6,388 bases of DNA from Sulfurimonas sp. (GCA_026987995.1 JALSMC010000304.1:1-6388); one strand, 5' to 3'; positions 1-6,388 are shown, numbered from the stretch's first letter. The notes: a model not told the origin generated them from the letters alone. Program-made: numbers and translations.

Positions 1-647
1 TCTAGCTTATTACGAAGTGTATACATCGCGATTCGTTCTTCTATGGAAGCTGGAAGAATTGATCCAGATATAGGGCTAAACATCTCATCCATAAGCTTGT
101 CTTGTTGCTCTCTTTGCATTGTAAGCCCAAAGATACAACCACAGTAGTCTTGACGGTAGAGTTGTTCCTCTTTTGTAACACGAGATTGGTCTTGAGAACC
201 ACCACCACTTCTATAATCAACGGCGATAAACTCAACACCATTTTTTTCATAAAAAGCATCGCCAACACGTTTGAGTTGTTCTTGAGACTTTAGGGGACTG
301 ACAAGTAGGGTAGTCGTAATTTTTTTCTCACCCATCTCAAGAGCTTTCTCAGCACTTACAGAAAAACGCTTATCAAAACAGACTTCACAACGAGCACCTT
401 TTTCAGGCTCATTTTCAAGTCCACGGACGGCTTGAAGCCAGTTTTCATAATCGTATTCACCCTCAAGTAAGTCTATTCCGAGTTTATTACAGCTGCGTTT
501 GACATCAAGTAAACGCAGTTGGTACTCAGAATAGGGATGGATATTTGGATCGTAGAAGAAGCCTGTAAGCTTCTCCTGAGGATAATCTGCTTGTAATTTT
601 TCTAAGAAAAAATGTGAGTCAACACTACAGCAGATATGTACTAACAT
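1..647 (-). CDS. queH: Epoxyqueuosine reductase QueH (DUF208), 3' end cut by window edge
   Basis: Reduces epoxyqueuosine to queuosine in the anticodon wobble position of GUN tRNAs (Asp, Asn, His, Tyr); QueH is the cobalamin-independent alternative to QueG and acts in the cytoplasm using iron-sulfur chemistry (family knowledge). The 215 visible residues, read from the sequence, start MLVHICCSVDSHFF and contain the family marks: the Cys pair C6-C7, FYDPNIHP at 31-38, RCEVC at 86-90 (C87, C90), TTTLLVSP at 111-118 and DYCGC at 167-171 (C169, C171). The usual CCAPC opening is CCSVD here, so its third Cys is absent, a form I associate with Campylobacterota. The frame is still open at base 1, more than 40 residues past the DYCGC motif where compact QueH proteins end, so this is a long form with a C-terminal extension. 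The ATG follows the stop of the isomerase gene with no gap, and an AAGAGA ribosome-binding stretch lies in the end of that gene, implying translational coupling. Confidence 0.9.
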   Translation of the reverse strand, partial: MLVHICCSVDSHFFLEKLQADYPQEKLTGFFYDPNIHPYSEYQLRLLDVKRSCNKLGIDLLEGEYDYENWLQAVRGLENEPEKGARCEVCFDKRFSVSAEKALEMGEKKITTTLLVSPLKSQEQLKRVGDAFYEKNGVEFIAVDYRSGGGSQDQSRVTKEEQLYRQDYCGCIFGLTMQREQQDKLMDEMFSPISGSILPASIEERIAMYTLRNKL

Positions 648-1154
648 TTAGTCTCTTGTCTCAACAACTGTAATAGAGTTGATTGCATCTTGACCTTGAA
701 TCTGTGCAAGAACATCAAAAGAAGCAGTATCTTCTTTCTCAATCGCACCAAAAACAGTGTGAACACCATCTAAGTGAGGAGTATCAACAAAAGTGATGAA
801 GAACTGGCTTCCACCAGTGTTTGGTCCTGCATGAGCCATTGAAAGTGTACCTGGAGTATGTACAGAAGTGTTAGAAGATGTCTCACACTCTATAGCCCAA
901 CCTGGACCACCTGTTCCACTACCTTGTGGACAACCACCTTGAGCCATAAACCCAGGTATAACACGGTGAAAGTTAAGGTTATCGTAGTAACCAGTGTTTG
1001 CTAAGTGTGCAAAGTTTGCCACTGTATTTGGAGCTTCCTCTGGAACAAGTTTAATCCAGATAACACCTCTAGCTGTGTCTACTTTTGCGTATTGTTGTTT
1101 TAGTGATTCTTCTGCACTAATCTCGTAATTTTTAAGTTCTGATTTTCCAAACAT
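648..1154 (-). CDS. Cyclophilin-type peptidyl-prolyl cis-trans isomerase, cytoplasmic
   Basis: Catalyses cis-trans isomerisation of Xaa-Pro bonds during protein folding. The 168-residue protein is a single cyclophilin domain with the catalytic motif FHRVIPGFMAQGG at 62-74 (R64 is the catalytic arginine equivalent), SQFFIT at 116-121 and HLDGVHTVFG at 127-136. There is no signal peptide, so it should be cytoplasmic, like PpiB. Compared with compact PpiB proteins it has about 25 extra residues at the N-terminus, polar and charged, before the first strand (ARGVIWIKL). The position equivalent to the tryptophan that contacts cyclosporin in human CypA is H127, which usually goes with low cyclosporin sensitivity (family knowledge). 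The start is supported by AAGGA six bases upstream and a TATAAT box just beyond. It is probably co-transcribed with queH, whose ATG immediately follows its stop; no functional link between the two is evident. Confidence 0.95.
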   Translation of the reverse strand: MFGKSELKNYEISAEESLKQQYAKVDTARGVIWIKLVPEEAPNTVANFAHLANTGYYDNLNFHRVIPGFMAQGGCPQGSGTGGPGWAIECETSSNTSVHTPGTLSMAHAGPNTGGSQFFITFVDTPHLDGVHTVFGAIEKEDTASFDVLAQIQGQDAINSITVVETRD

Positions 1155-1160
1155 GAAATT

Positions 1161-1165
1161 TCCTT
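1161..1165 (-). promoter_or_regulatory. Ribosome-binding site of the cyclophilin gene
   Basis: AAGGA on the minus strand, six bases before the ATG at 1154. It is a good Shine-Dalgarno match and supports this start codon. Confidence 0.75.
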
Positions 1166-1180
1166 GAAATAATTTTTGAA

Positions 1181-1186
1181 ATTATA
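1181..1186 (-). promoter_or_regulatory. -10 box of the cyclophilin-queH promoter
   Basis: Exact TATAAT on the minus strand (within ACACTATAAT), placing the transcription start about 20 bases before the ATG. No TTGACA-like -35 sequence lies at 16-18 bp; the upstream region is instead runs of A and T. This is what is known for sigma-70 promoters in Campylobacter, which rely on a -10 box and periodic A/T tracts rather than a -35 box. Confidence 0.65.
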
Positions 1187-1189
1187 GTG

Positions 1190-1224
1190 TAAAAACTTTT
1201 AATTTTAGTAATAGAAAGTTTTTA
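1190..1224. repeat. 10-bp perfect inverted repeat between divergent promoters
   Basis: TAAAAACTTT at 1190-1199 and its exact reverse complement AAAGTTTTTA at 1215-1224, separated by 15 bases. The centre (1207) lies almost midway between the two divergent -10 boxes (1181-1186 minus, 1231-1236 plus), so each arm falls in the -10 upstream region of one promoter. It could be an operator, or simply the same A/T-tract promoter element used once in each direction. It has no following T-run in a suitable position and is not a terminator. Confidence 0.45.
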
Positions 1225-1227
1225 TTA

Positions 1228-1236
1228 TGTTAGAAT
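1228..1236 (+). promoter_or_regulatory. Putative extended -10 promoter of the two-component operon
   Basis: TGT followed by TAGAAT (five of six matches to TATAAT) forms an extended -10 element, with a T-rich stretch upstream and no -35 box. It would start transcription near 1243, about 30 bases before the kinase ATG. Confidence 0.5.
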
Positions 1237-1253
1237 GATATTAAATTAATAAT

Positions 1254-1269
1254 AAAGCATAAAAGCATA
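1254..1269 (+). repeat. Perfect 8-bp tandem duplication in the kinase leader
   Basis: AAAGCATA occurs twice back to back, ending three bases before the kinase ATG at 1273. It occupies the place where a ribosome-binding site should be, and neither copy resembles AAGGAG. Two copies only, so it may be a chance or slippage duplication. Confidence 0.6.
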
Positions 1270-1272
1270 CTG

Positions 1273-2442
1273 ATGAACTTACTGAAAAATATCACTCTGA
1301 AAAAAGCAAATTTATTTACTATTCTTATTGTTTTTATTTTTAGTTTTAGTTTTGTTGTGTTGCTTACACAAGAAATTTATAAAGATTATAGCCGTTTACT
1401 TGATCACAGTATTGCACAATTATCAGCAGATGTTACTCCTCAAAAGATAGAAAAAGAACTGCATTTAAAATCTCTTCTCATTAAAACTATTCTTATTATC
1501 TTTACTCTCTCCTTTATCATTTTTACTATTGCATTTGGTTTTTATAAGGTGCTTAATGAGATTTTACAAAAAGATATACGAAATTTTCTATCTTTTTTTG
1601 AAGATGCTATATCTGAGAAACAAGTACTGACTCCTAAAAGTATGTTTTTTAAAGACTTTCAAGTGATGGGAGGGTATGCAAGTGAGATGCTCAAAACTAT
1701 AAATAAACAAAAACACTCTCTTGAAAAACTAAACATTCAGCTTGAAAAAAGAGTAGAACAAAAAACAGAAGATATGGAAAAGCTACTCGTATCACAAAAA
1801 GAGTTTTTACGATATGCTGTTCATGAAACAAACACACCTCTGAGTGTCATCCTTACAAGTATAGAACTTTATAGTATGAAGCATCCAAAGGAAAGACAGC
1901 TTTCAAAGATAGAAGCTGCTGTAAAAAATATTTTTACTATTTATGATGATTTAAGTTATTTGGTGAAAAAAGATCAGGTGTCATACCCTAAAGTAGTAAT
2001 CAATCTTGATGAGTACATAAACACGAGAGTTGATTTCTTTGATGAAGTTGCAGCACATTCTCTTGTGCGTTTTCAATACAAAAGTAGTGTTGACACAGCA
2101 CATATACTTTTTAATGAAACTAAACTACAAAGAATTGTGGACAATACAATCACAAACGCCATCAAATATACACAGCCAAATGAAAAAGTTGATGTTATTT
2201 TAAAACAAGAGGGGAGTTACTTAGAGTTTTCGATGGGCAGTAAATCAAAAATGATTCAAAATGTAAGTCGTATTTTTGAGGCTTACTATAGGGAAAATAA
2301 AGAAGATGAAAAAAGTGATGGTTTTGGACTTGGTTTAAAGCTTGTGAGAAGTATATGTGAAGAAGAAGATGTTCTTGTTCATGTGAGTTCACAAGAAGAG
2401 TACACACTTTTTAGTTATAAATTTAAAATGATGGGTCAATAA
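1273..2442 (+). CDS. Membrane sensor histidine kinase with degenerate G1 box
   Basis: Sensor of a two-component system; autophosphorylates and passes the phosphate to the regulator encoded next. The 389 residues show: TM1 about 15-32, a short periplasmic segment about 33-67, TM2 about 68-90, a juxtamembrane segment about 91-143 that may be HAMP-like, a coiled coil about 144-178 (LEKLNIQLEKRVEQK), the H-box FLRYAVHETNTPL with phosphoacceptor H184, the N-box DNTITNAIKYT at 290-300 (N291, N295), the F-box RIFEAYYR at 333-340 and the G2 box DGFGLGLKLV at 349-358. The G1 box, normally DxGxG, reads SMGSKSK around 320-326, so the adenine-contacting Asp and second Gly are absent. The ATG has no convincing Shine-Dalgarno sequence, but no other in-frame Met precedes TM2. 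The stop overlaps the regulator start by one base (TAATG). The short periplasmic loop makes a large ligand-binding sensor domain unlikely; it could sense the membrane or a partner protein. The ligand is unknown. Confidence 0.9.
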   Translation: MNLLKNITLKKANLFTILIVFIFSFSFVVLLTQEIYKDYSRLLDHSIAQLSADVTPQKIEKELHLKSLLIKTILIIFTLSFIIFTIAFGFYKVLNEILQKDIRNFLSFFEDAISEKQVLTPKSMFFKDFQVMGGYASEMLKTINKQKHSLEKLNIQLEKRVEQKTEDMEKLLVSQKEFLRYAVHETNTPLSVILTSIELYSMKHPKERQLSKIEAAVKNIFTIYDDLSYLVKKDQVSYPKVVINLDEYINTRVDFFDEVAAHSLVRFQYKSSVDTAHILFNETKLQRIVDNTITNAIKYTQPNEKVDVILKQEGSYLEFSMGSKSKMIQNVSRIFEAYYRENKEDEKSDGFGLGLKLVRSICEEEDVLVHVSSQEEYTLFSYKFKMMGQ

Positions 2443-3098
2443 TGAAAATACTTTTGCTAGAGGATGAGGTTATGCTCAATGAATCGATTTTAGAATACTT
2501 AGAAAATATCGGTCATAGTGTAGACACTTTTTATGATGGACACAATGCCTTTACGAAGATGCAAGATAGCTCTTACGATATGCTGATTTTAGACATAAAT
2601 GTACCAGGAATTGATGGCTTAACACTTTTAGAGAAGATGCATGAGCTGAAAATTCATACACCTGCTATCTATATAAGTGCACTTGTAGACATAGAAGATA
2701 TATCACGGGCTTACGATTTAGGCTGTCACGATTATCTTAAAAAACCTTTTCATCTTAAAGAGTTGAGCCTGCGTTTAGACCGTATAAATATAGCAAGTGA
2801 ACTACCCCGTGTACACCTGCGTTTATCAAAAAACTATTCTTATAATCAAGAACATAGTACTCTTTTTTTTAATAATGAAGCACAAAGCCTTACAAAGAGA
2901 CAGTCTCAAATAATAGACCTCTTAGCTCGAAATAGAAGTAGAGTTGTTGATTTTGAACAGTTTAGTAATTATATATGGAATGAACAAGTGGTAGATGATG
3001 CCACTATTCGTGCTGAGGTAAATCGCTTGAAAAAAACACTTAAAGAAGAGATAATTATAAATATTCGAGGTATGGGATATATGATAGAAAAGCCGTAA
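2442..3098 (+). CDS. OmpR/PhoB-family response regulator
   Basis: DNA-binding transcription regulator paired with the kinase. Receiver domain about 1-115: acidic pocket E7-D8-E9, phosphoacceptor D51 in LILDINVPGIDG, switch residue S79 in YISA, and the conserved Lys K101 in KKPF. A winged-helix C-terminal domain follows at about 125-218, with LTKRQSQIIDLL at 150-161, recognition helix DDATIRAEVNRLKKTL at 185-200 and the wing hairpin INIRGMGYMI at 206-215. All residues needed for phosphorylation are present, and 218 residues is normal for the family. Its ATG overlaps the kinase stop by one base, so translation is probably coupled; upstream Shine-Dalgarno pairing is weak. Target genes cannot be proven from sequence, but the porin-transporter genes begin 86 bp downstream, behind a tandem repeat suited to this family. 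Confidence 0.95.
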   Translation: MKILLLEDEVMLNESILEYLENIGHSVDTFYDGHNAFTKMQDSSYDMLILDINVPGIDGLTLLEKMHELKIHTPAIYISALVDIEDISRAYDLGCHDYLKKPFHLKELSLRLDRINIASELPRVHLRLSKNYSYNQEHSTLFFNNEAQSLTKRQSQIIDLLARNRSRVVDFEQFSNYIWNEQVVDDATIRAEVNRLKKTLKEEIIINIRGMGYMIEKP

Positions 3099-3118
3099 AC
3101 CTTTCAATATTTTTATTT

Positions 3119-3135
3119 TGCTATGCTCATGCTAT
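3119..3135 (+). promoter_or_regulatory. Candidate response-regulator site: TGCTAT direct repeat, 11-bp period
   Basis: TGCTAT at 3119-3124 is repeated exactly at 3130-3135, giving an 11-bp repeat period. OmpR/PhoB-type regulators bind as head-to-tail dimers to direct repeats of about this period, often replacing the -35 element (family knowledge). The second copy ends eight bases before the putative -10 box at 3144, and no -35 box with correct spacing is present. Binding by the regulator encoded at 2442-3098 is inferred. Confidence 0.4.
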
Positions 3136-3143
3136 ATTTCTTC

Positions 3144-3149
3144 TATAAG
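3144..3149 (+). promoter_or_regulatory. Putative -10 box of the porin-DUF485-actP operon
   Basis: TATAAG, five of six matches to TATAAT, about 36 bases before the porin start. TTGCTA at 3118-3123 looks a little like a -35 box but is 20 bp away, too far. Because no terminator hairpin separates the regulator gene from the porin, readthrough from the upstream operon is also possible. Confidence 0.4.
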
Positions 3150-3172
3150 ATTAGTATGTTAAATAAAATGAA

Positions 3173-3177
3173 AAGGG
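3173..3177 (+). promoter_or_regulatory. Ribosome-binding site that fixes the TTG start of the porin
   Basis: AAGGG ends seven bases before the TTG at 3185. An in-frame TAA at 3164-3166 excludes a longer reading frame, and no ATG lies between it and the TTG, so the TTG is the only start that includes the MKK signal-peptide head. Confidence 0.65.
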
Positions 3178-3184
3178 TGAAAAA

Positions 3185-4657
3185 TTGAAAAAAATTTCTC
3201 TTAGTTTAGTTTCAATAATGGCTGTTACTGCACTTCATGCAGGAACTGGTAAGGATGGTGTAGATATACATCTAGGACATGGAAAACATGTAAAGCAAGA
3301 AGTTCAAGAACATAATCATGATGTCACAGATTTGGGCTCTATGTTTAGTGAAGGAAAAACAAGTGGTCAAATTCGCCTGTTTTACATAAACAGAGAGTAT
3401 CAAGGAAGTGCTGGAACTACAATACATAGAGATGTAACTACTCTAGGTGGTAACTTGAAGTTTGAGACAGCAAAGTTAAATGGTTTCAATATGGCAATGG
3501 CATACTATACTGTCCAAGATTTAGGTATAGAAGCAGAAGACGCTAAAGAGCCTGCAATGTTAGGGAATGATAATAAGTCATACTCTGTTTTAGGTGAAGC
3601 ATATGTAGGATACGATTTTGATGCTTTAGGTTCAAAAACAAAAGCAAAGATAGGATATCAACGTTACGACAGTGCTATGATGGGTTCTGATGATGTTAGA
3701 ACAATTCCCAATACTTTTAGAGCTTATAAGTTTGTTAACAAAGATATAGCTAATACTACAATTCAAATTGCTCATGTAGATAGTGTTGCTTATGGTACTT
3801 TTGCAAATGTTTATCTTGCAAACACAGATGGAACAAGAAAAAATGGTGGCTTACTAGCTGCTACATCAGGTTACTCAGCAGTACAATCCACAGTTGGAGA
3901 ATATCATAATATGGGAGTTGCAGCAGTAGGAAGAACTACGGCTGGTGTGACAAATATACAAGCGAAATACAGAGCGAAAAGTTTTCATGTGAAAATCTCA
4001 AATGACTATGCATGGGATCTTTACAATACTCTTTATGCTGATGCAGGTATTTCATGGAACTGCTTGCTAAATAGCGATGTAAAACCTTTTGTAAAGGGAC
4101 AAATTATCAAGCAAAACAGTGTTGGTGGCGAGTATATGAAAAATGTTGCTGCTCCTCTAGGGTATAGCAATGCTGGATCTATAGACTCACTCTTTATGGC
4201 GATTAAAGCTGGAGTAAAGTATGCAGGACTTACAGCATATGCCGCTTACTCCCAAATCGGTGCCAATAGTGCAACTGATGCAGTAAATAATCCATTTCAA
4301 AATGCAATAGTCACACAGTTTGGTGGTATGCCGGCTTTCACGCAAGGGATGGTTACAAGACACCAGTTCTTAGCCGGTACAAAGGCTACAAAGGTAGCAG
4401 CTGCTTATAACTTTAAAGAAAACGGTTTAAATCTTTCAACTGCAGTTTATTATACATCATTTGACATGGATGCAAATAGTGGATACGGTGTAGCAAGAAC
4501 AGCAACAGAGCCTGGTTTTGACATTAAGTATTATCCTGCATCTGTAAAAAAATTGCAGCTGCGTTTTCGTGGAAACTTTCCTAGAAAGTTTTTTGAAGAT
4601 GCAAGTGGAGACTTAGGTTGGAGTGAGTATCGTCTTATAGCTAACTATAACTTTTAA
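3185..4657 (+). CDS. OprD-like outer-membrane porin with His-rich N-terminus
   Basis: Predicted beta-barrel channel for small solutes across the outer membrane. The 490-residue precursor starts at TTG (read as Met) with a Sec signal peptide (MKK head, hydrophobic core, likely cleavage after A19 in ALHA-GTG). The mature N-terminus holds five histidines between 29 and 45 (H29, H32, H35, H43, H45), possibly metal-binding. A segment typical of this porin group follows at 51-70 (GSMFSEGKTSGQIRLFYINR), then alternating polar/aromatic strands throughout, and the chain ends in ANYNF with a terminal Phe, the usual outer-membrane assembly signal. Length matches OprD-type porins. It lies 12 bases upstream of the DUF485 gene and in the same direction as actP, suggesting it admits the carboxylate taken up by that system; the substrate itself is not readable from the sequence. 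Regulation probably involves the -10 box and direct repeat immediately upstream. Confidence 0.85.
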   Translation: MKKISLSLVSIMAVTALHAGTGKDGVDIHLGHGKHVKQEVQEHNHDVTDLGSMFSEGKTSGQIRLFYINREYQGSAGTTIHRDVTTLGGNLKFETAKLNGFNMAMAYYTVQDLGIEAEDAKEPAMLGNDNKSYSVLGEAYVGYDFDALGSKTKAKIGYQRYDSAMMGSDDVRTIPNTFRAYKFVNKDIANTTIQIAHVDSVAYGTFANVYLANTDGTRKNGGLLAATSGYSAVQSTVGEYHNMGVAAVGRTTAGVTNIQAKYRAKSFHVKISNDYAWDLYNTLYADAGISWNCLLNSDVKPFVKGQIIKQNSVGGEYMKNVAAPLGYSNAGSIDSLFMAIKAGVKYAGLTAYAAYSQIGANSATDAVNNPFQNAIVTQFGGMPAFTQGMVTRHQFLAGTKATKVAAAYNFKENGLNLSTAVYYTSFDMDANSGYGVARTATEPGFDIKYYPASVKKLQLRFRGNFPRKFFEDASGDLGWSEYRLIANYNF

Positions 4658-4669
4658 AGGAAGATAAAA

Positions 4670-4984
4670 ATGAACAAAGAATTAGTAGAAAAAATCAAAG
4701 CAAATCCTGATTACCAAAAACTGGTAAAAACAAGAACAGCTTTTTCTATAAAACTTACAATAGCGATGCTCGTAGTATACTTTAGTTTCATACTTACCAT
4801 AGCATTTAATCCATCAGCACTTGGAACACCTCTTTCAAGTGACACTGTGACAAGTATAGGTATTCCTATTGGAATAGCTATCATAGTTTTTGCATTCGTG
4901 CTTACAGGTATTTACACACGTCGTGCAAATGGCGAATTTGATGATCTGTCAAATAAAATTAAACAAGCTATAAAGGAAGACTAA
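4670..4984 (+). CDS. DUF485 (YjcH-like) inner-membrane protein
   Basis: Small membrane protein of the family that almost always accompanies ActP-type symporters; its exact role is not established, though an accessory part in acetate uptake is commonly proposed. The 104 residues show the family pattern: ANPDYQKLVKTRTAFS at 11-26, TM1 about 28-46, an AFNPSALGTPL turn at 46-56, TM2 about 62-82, then IYTRRANGEFDDLSNKI at 81-97 with the conserved RAN and FD residues and a charged C-terminus. An AAGGAAG ribosome-binding site lies upstream of the ATG. Its stop is followed with no gap by the actP ATG, and a second AAGGAAG within its last codons serves actP, so the two are surely translated together. 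Confidence 0.92.
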   Translation: MNKELVEKIKANPDYQKLVKTRTAFSIKLTIAMLVVYFSFILTIAFNPSALGTPLSSDTVTSIGIPIGIAIIVFAFVLTGIYTRRANGEFDDLSNKIKQAIKED

Positions 4985-6388
4985 ATGAGTATATTTAATA
5001 GAGTATTTCTTTTTCTTATTTTAGGTTCTATCGCAGTATTTGCGTCAGGGACTATTGATGGTGAGATTGTTAAACAGGCACTTAATGTACCTGCAATAGT
5101 AATGTTTGTTATTTTTGTTGGTGCTACTTTAGGTATCACCTACTGGGCAGCAAAACGCACAAAATCTGCAAAAGATTTCTACACAGCAGGTGGTGGAATC
5201 ACAGGTTTTCAAAATGGTATGGCAATCGCTGGTGATTATATGTCAGCGGCTTCATTTTTAGGTATATCTGGTCTTGTTTATCTTAAGGGATACGATGGGC
5301 TTATTTACTCTATAGGTTTTTTAGTTGGTTGGCCGATTATTTTATTTATGATTGCAGAACCTCTTCGTAACCTTGGTAAGTACACATTTGCAGATGTTGC
5401 AGCATACAGACTTAAGCAAACTCCTATTCGTTCTTTAGCCGCAGCTGGATCAATTGCGACTGTTATTTTGTATCTTATCGCTCAAATGGTTGGTGCGGGT
5501 AAGCTTATTCAACTTCTTTTTGGACTTGATTATGAGATAGCTGTTGTTCTTGTTGGAGTGCTGATGATTCTTTATGTAACATTTGGTGGTATGCTTGCTA
5601 CTACATGGGTACAGATTATTAAGGCATTTTTACTCCTTTCAGGTGCGACATTTATGGCTATCGCTGTTATGGCTCACTATGACTTTAACTTCGGTTCACT
5701 TTTTGCAGCGGCTGCAGATATGAGAAATACAGAGTCACTTGACATCATGAGCCCGGGTGGACTTGTAAGTGACCCAATATCGGCCATATCGCTCGCCATT
5801 GCACTTATGTTTGGTACTGCAGGACTACCGCATATCCTTATGCGTTTCTTTACTGTAAGTGATGCAAAAGAGGCACGAAAATCAGTTTTCTTTGCAACTG
5901 GTTTTATTGGGTACTTTTACATATTAACTTTCATCATCGGTTTTGGTGCGATAGTTATGGTTTTTCAAAATCCAGAGTACTTAGACCTTGCAAAACAAGC
6001 TATTAGTGGTGGTCACCCTATACTTGGTGGTAAGAATATGGCAGCTATTCACTTAAGTCATGCTGTTGGTGGAGACTTCTTCCTAGGTTTCATCTCGGCA
6101 GTGGCGTTTGCAACAATCCTTGCGGTTGTTTCAGGGCTTACACTTGCAGGTGCTTCGGCGATTAGTCATGACCTTTATGCTTCAGTTTTCAAAAAAGGAA
6201 ATGCTGACTCAATGGCTGAAATGAGAGTAAGTAAAATGGCAACAGTGGGTCTTGGTATCATCGCTATCTTCATGGGTATCGCGTTTGAGCAACAAAACAT
6301 CGCATTTGTAGTTGGACTTGCATTTGCAATTGCTGCATCTGCTAACTTCCCTATTTTATTCCTTTCTATGTACTGGAGTAAGCTTACA
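4985..6388 (+). CDS. actP: Cation/acetate symporter ActP (SSS family), 3' end cut by window edge
   Basis: Sodium- or proton-coupled uptake of acetate and related short monocarboxylates across the inner membrane; member of the solute:sodium symporter (SLC5-like) family. All 468 codons from the ATG to the right edge are open. The N-terminus has a probable signal peptide ([13 protein letters not shown], cleavage near A20), as in E. coli ActP. Very well conserved blocks include GITYWAAKR (50-58), [20 protein letters not shown] (66-85), SAASFLGIS (87-95), [11 protein letters not shown] (111-121), [12 protein letters not shown] (134-145) and [14 protein letters not shown] (162-175). [55 protein letters not shown] and, at the very end, SMYWSKLT also match. 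From memory of the E. coli protein (549 residues), about 80 C-terminal residues are missing. A small insertion relative to E. coli lies in the loop [21 protein letters not shown]. It is the third gene of the porin-DUF485-actP unit. Acetate is the best guess; pyruvate, propionate or glycolate are possible for the family. Confidence 0.95.
   Translation, partial: MSIFNRVFLFLILGSIAVFASGTIDGEIVKQALNVPAIVMFVIFVGATLGITYWAAKRTKSAKDFYTAGGGITGFQNGMAIAGDYMSAASFLGISGLVYLKGYDGLIYSIGFLVGWPIILFMIAEPLRNLGKYTFADVAAYRLKQTPIRSLAAAGSIATVILYLIAQMVGAGKLIQLLFGLDYEIAVVLVGVLMILYVTFGGMLATTWVQIIKAFLLLSGATFMAIAVMAHYDFNFGSLFAAAADMRNTESLDIMSPGGLVSDPISAISLAIALMFGTAGLPHILMRFFTVSDAKEARKSVFFATGFIGYFYILTFIIGFGAIVMVFQNPEYLDLAKQAISGGHPILGGKNMAAIHLSHAVGGDFFLGFISAVAFATILAVVSGLTLAGASAISHDLYASVFKKGNADSMAEMRVSKMATVGLGIIAIFMGIAFEQQNIAFVVGLAFAIAASANFPILFLSMYWSKLT

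Noticed and set aside
41..293. Open frames on both strands (41-268 minus, 102-293 plus) inside queH
   Set aside because: They overlap the queH frame, which carries clear family motifs; their own translations are low-complexity and have no supporting start sites.
1169..1185. AT-only inverted repeat (ATAATTT-ttg-AAATTAT) near the isomerase start
   Set aside because: All A/T arms overlapping the -10 box; too weak for a terminator, and expected by chance in such AT-rich DNA.
2195..2407. Minus-strand open frame inside the kinase gene
   Set aside because: Antisense to the catalytic domain with conserved N- and G2-boxes; no recognisable protein features.
2922..3107. Minus-strand open frame overlapping the regulator end
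   Set aside because: Antisense to the winged-helix domain; composition reflects AT-rich sequence only.
3099..3184. Rho-independent terminator or sigma-54 promoter in the regulator-porin spacer
   Set aside because: No GC-containing hairpin followed by a T-run, and no GG-N10-GC element could be found.
3168..3188. Six-codon frame ATG...TGA (MKRVKN) overlapping the porin TTG, as a possible leader peptide
   Set aside because: It has no ribosome-binding site of its own, and its body contains the porin's site; most likely chance.

Overview
The window looks like chromosomal DNA from a low-GC member of the Campylobacterota, most likely a Sulfurimonas-like organism. This rests on AT-rich composition, a QueH of the form starting 'HICCSVDSHFF', promoters with good -10 boxes but no recognisable -35 boxes, and an OprD-like porin. 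The genus is an inference from remembered family resemblance and was not searched.

Layout. Positions 1-1154 on the minus strand carry two tightly packed housekeeping genes: a cytoplasmic cyclophilin peptidyl-prolyl isomerase (648-1154) and, starting on the very next base, a queuosine-synthesis QueH (647 to beyond base 1, cut by the window edge). A 118-bp divergent intergenic region (1155-1272) holds back-to-back promoters and a 10-bp inverted repeat centred between them. Everything from 1273 to the right edge is on the plus strand: a two-TM sensor histidine kinase, an OmpR-type response regulator overlapping it by one base, an 86-bp spacer with a putative promoter and an 11-bp-period direct repeat, an outer-membrane porin starting at TTG, a small DUF485 (YjcH-like) membrane protein, and an ActP-type cation/acetate symporter cut off at the right edge.

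Reading of the locus. The last three genes make a plausible two-membrane carboxylate import cassette: porin across the outer membrane, then DUF485 plus ActP symporter across the inner membrane. In E. coli, yjcH-actP follows acs; here a porin occupies the upstream position instead. The kinase/regulator pair directly upstream is the obvious candidate controller, and the tandem repeat placed just upstream of the porin -10 is where an OmpR-family activator would be expected to bind. The regulatory link is inferred from position and geometry only. The kinase is odd in that its G1 ATP-binding box lacks the usual DxGxG residues. No RNA genes, mobile elements, CRISPR arrays or clear rho-independent terminators were seen.
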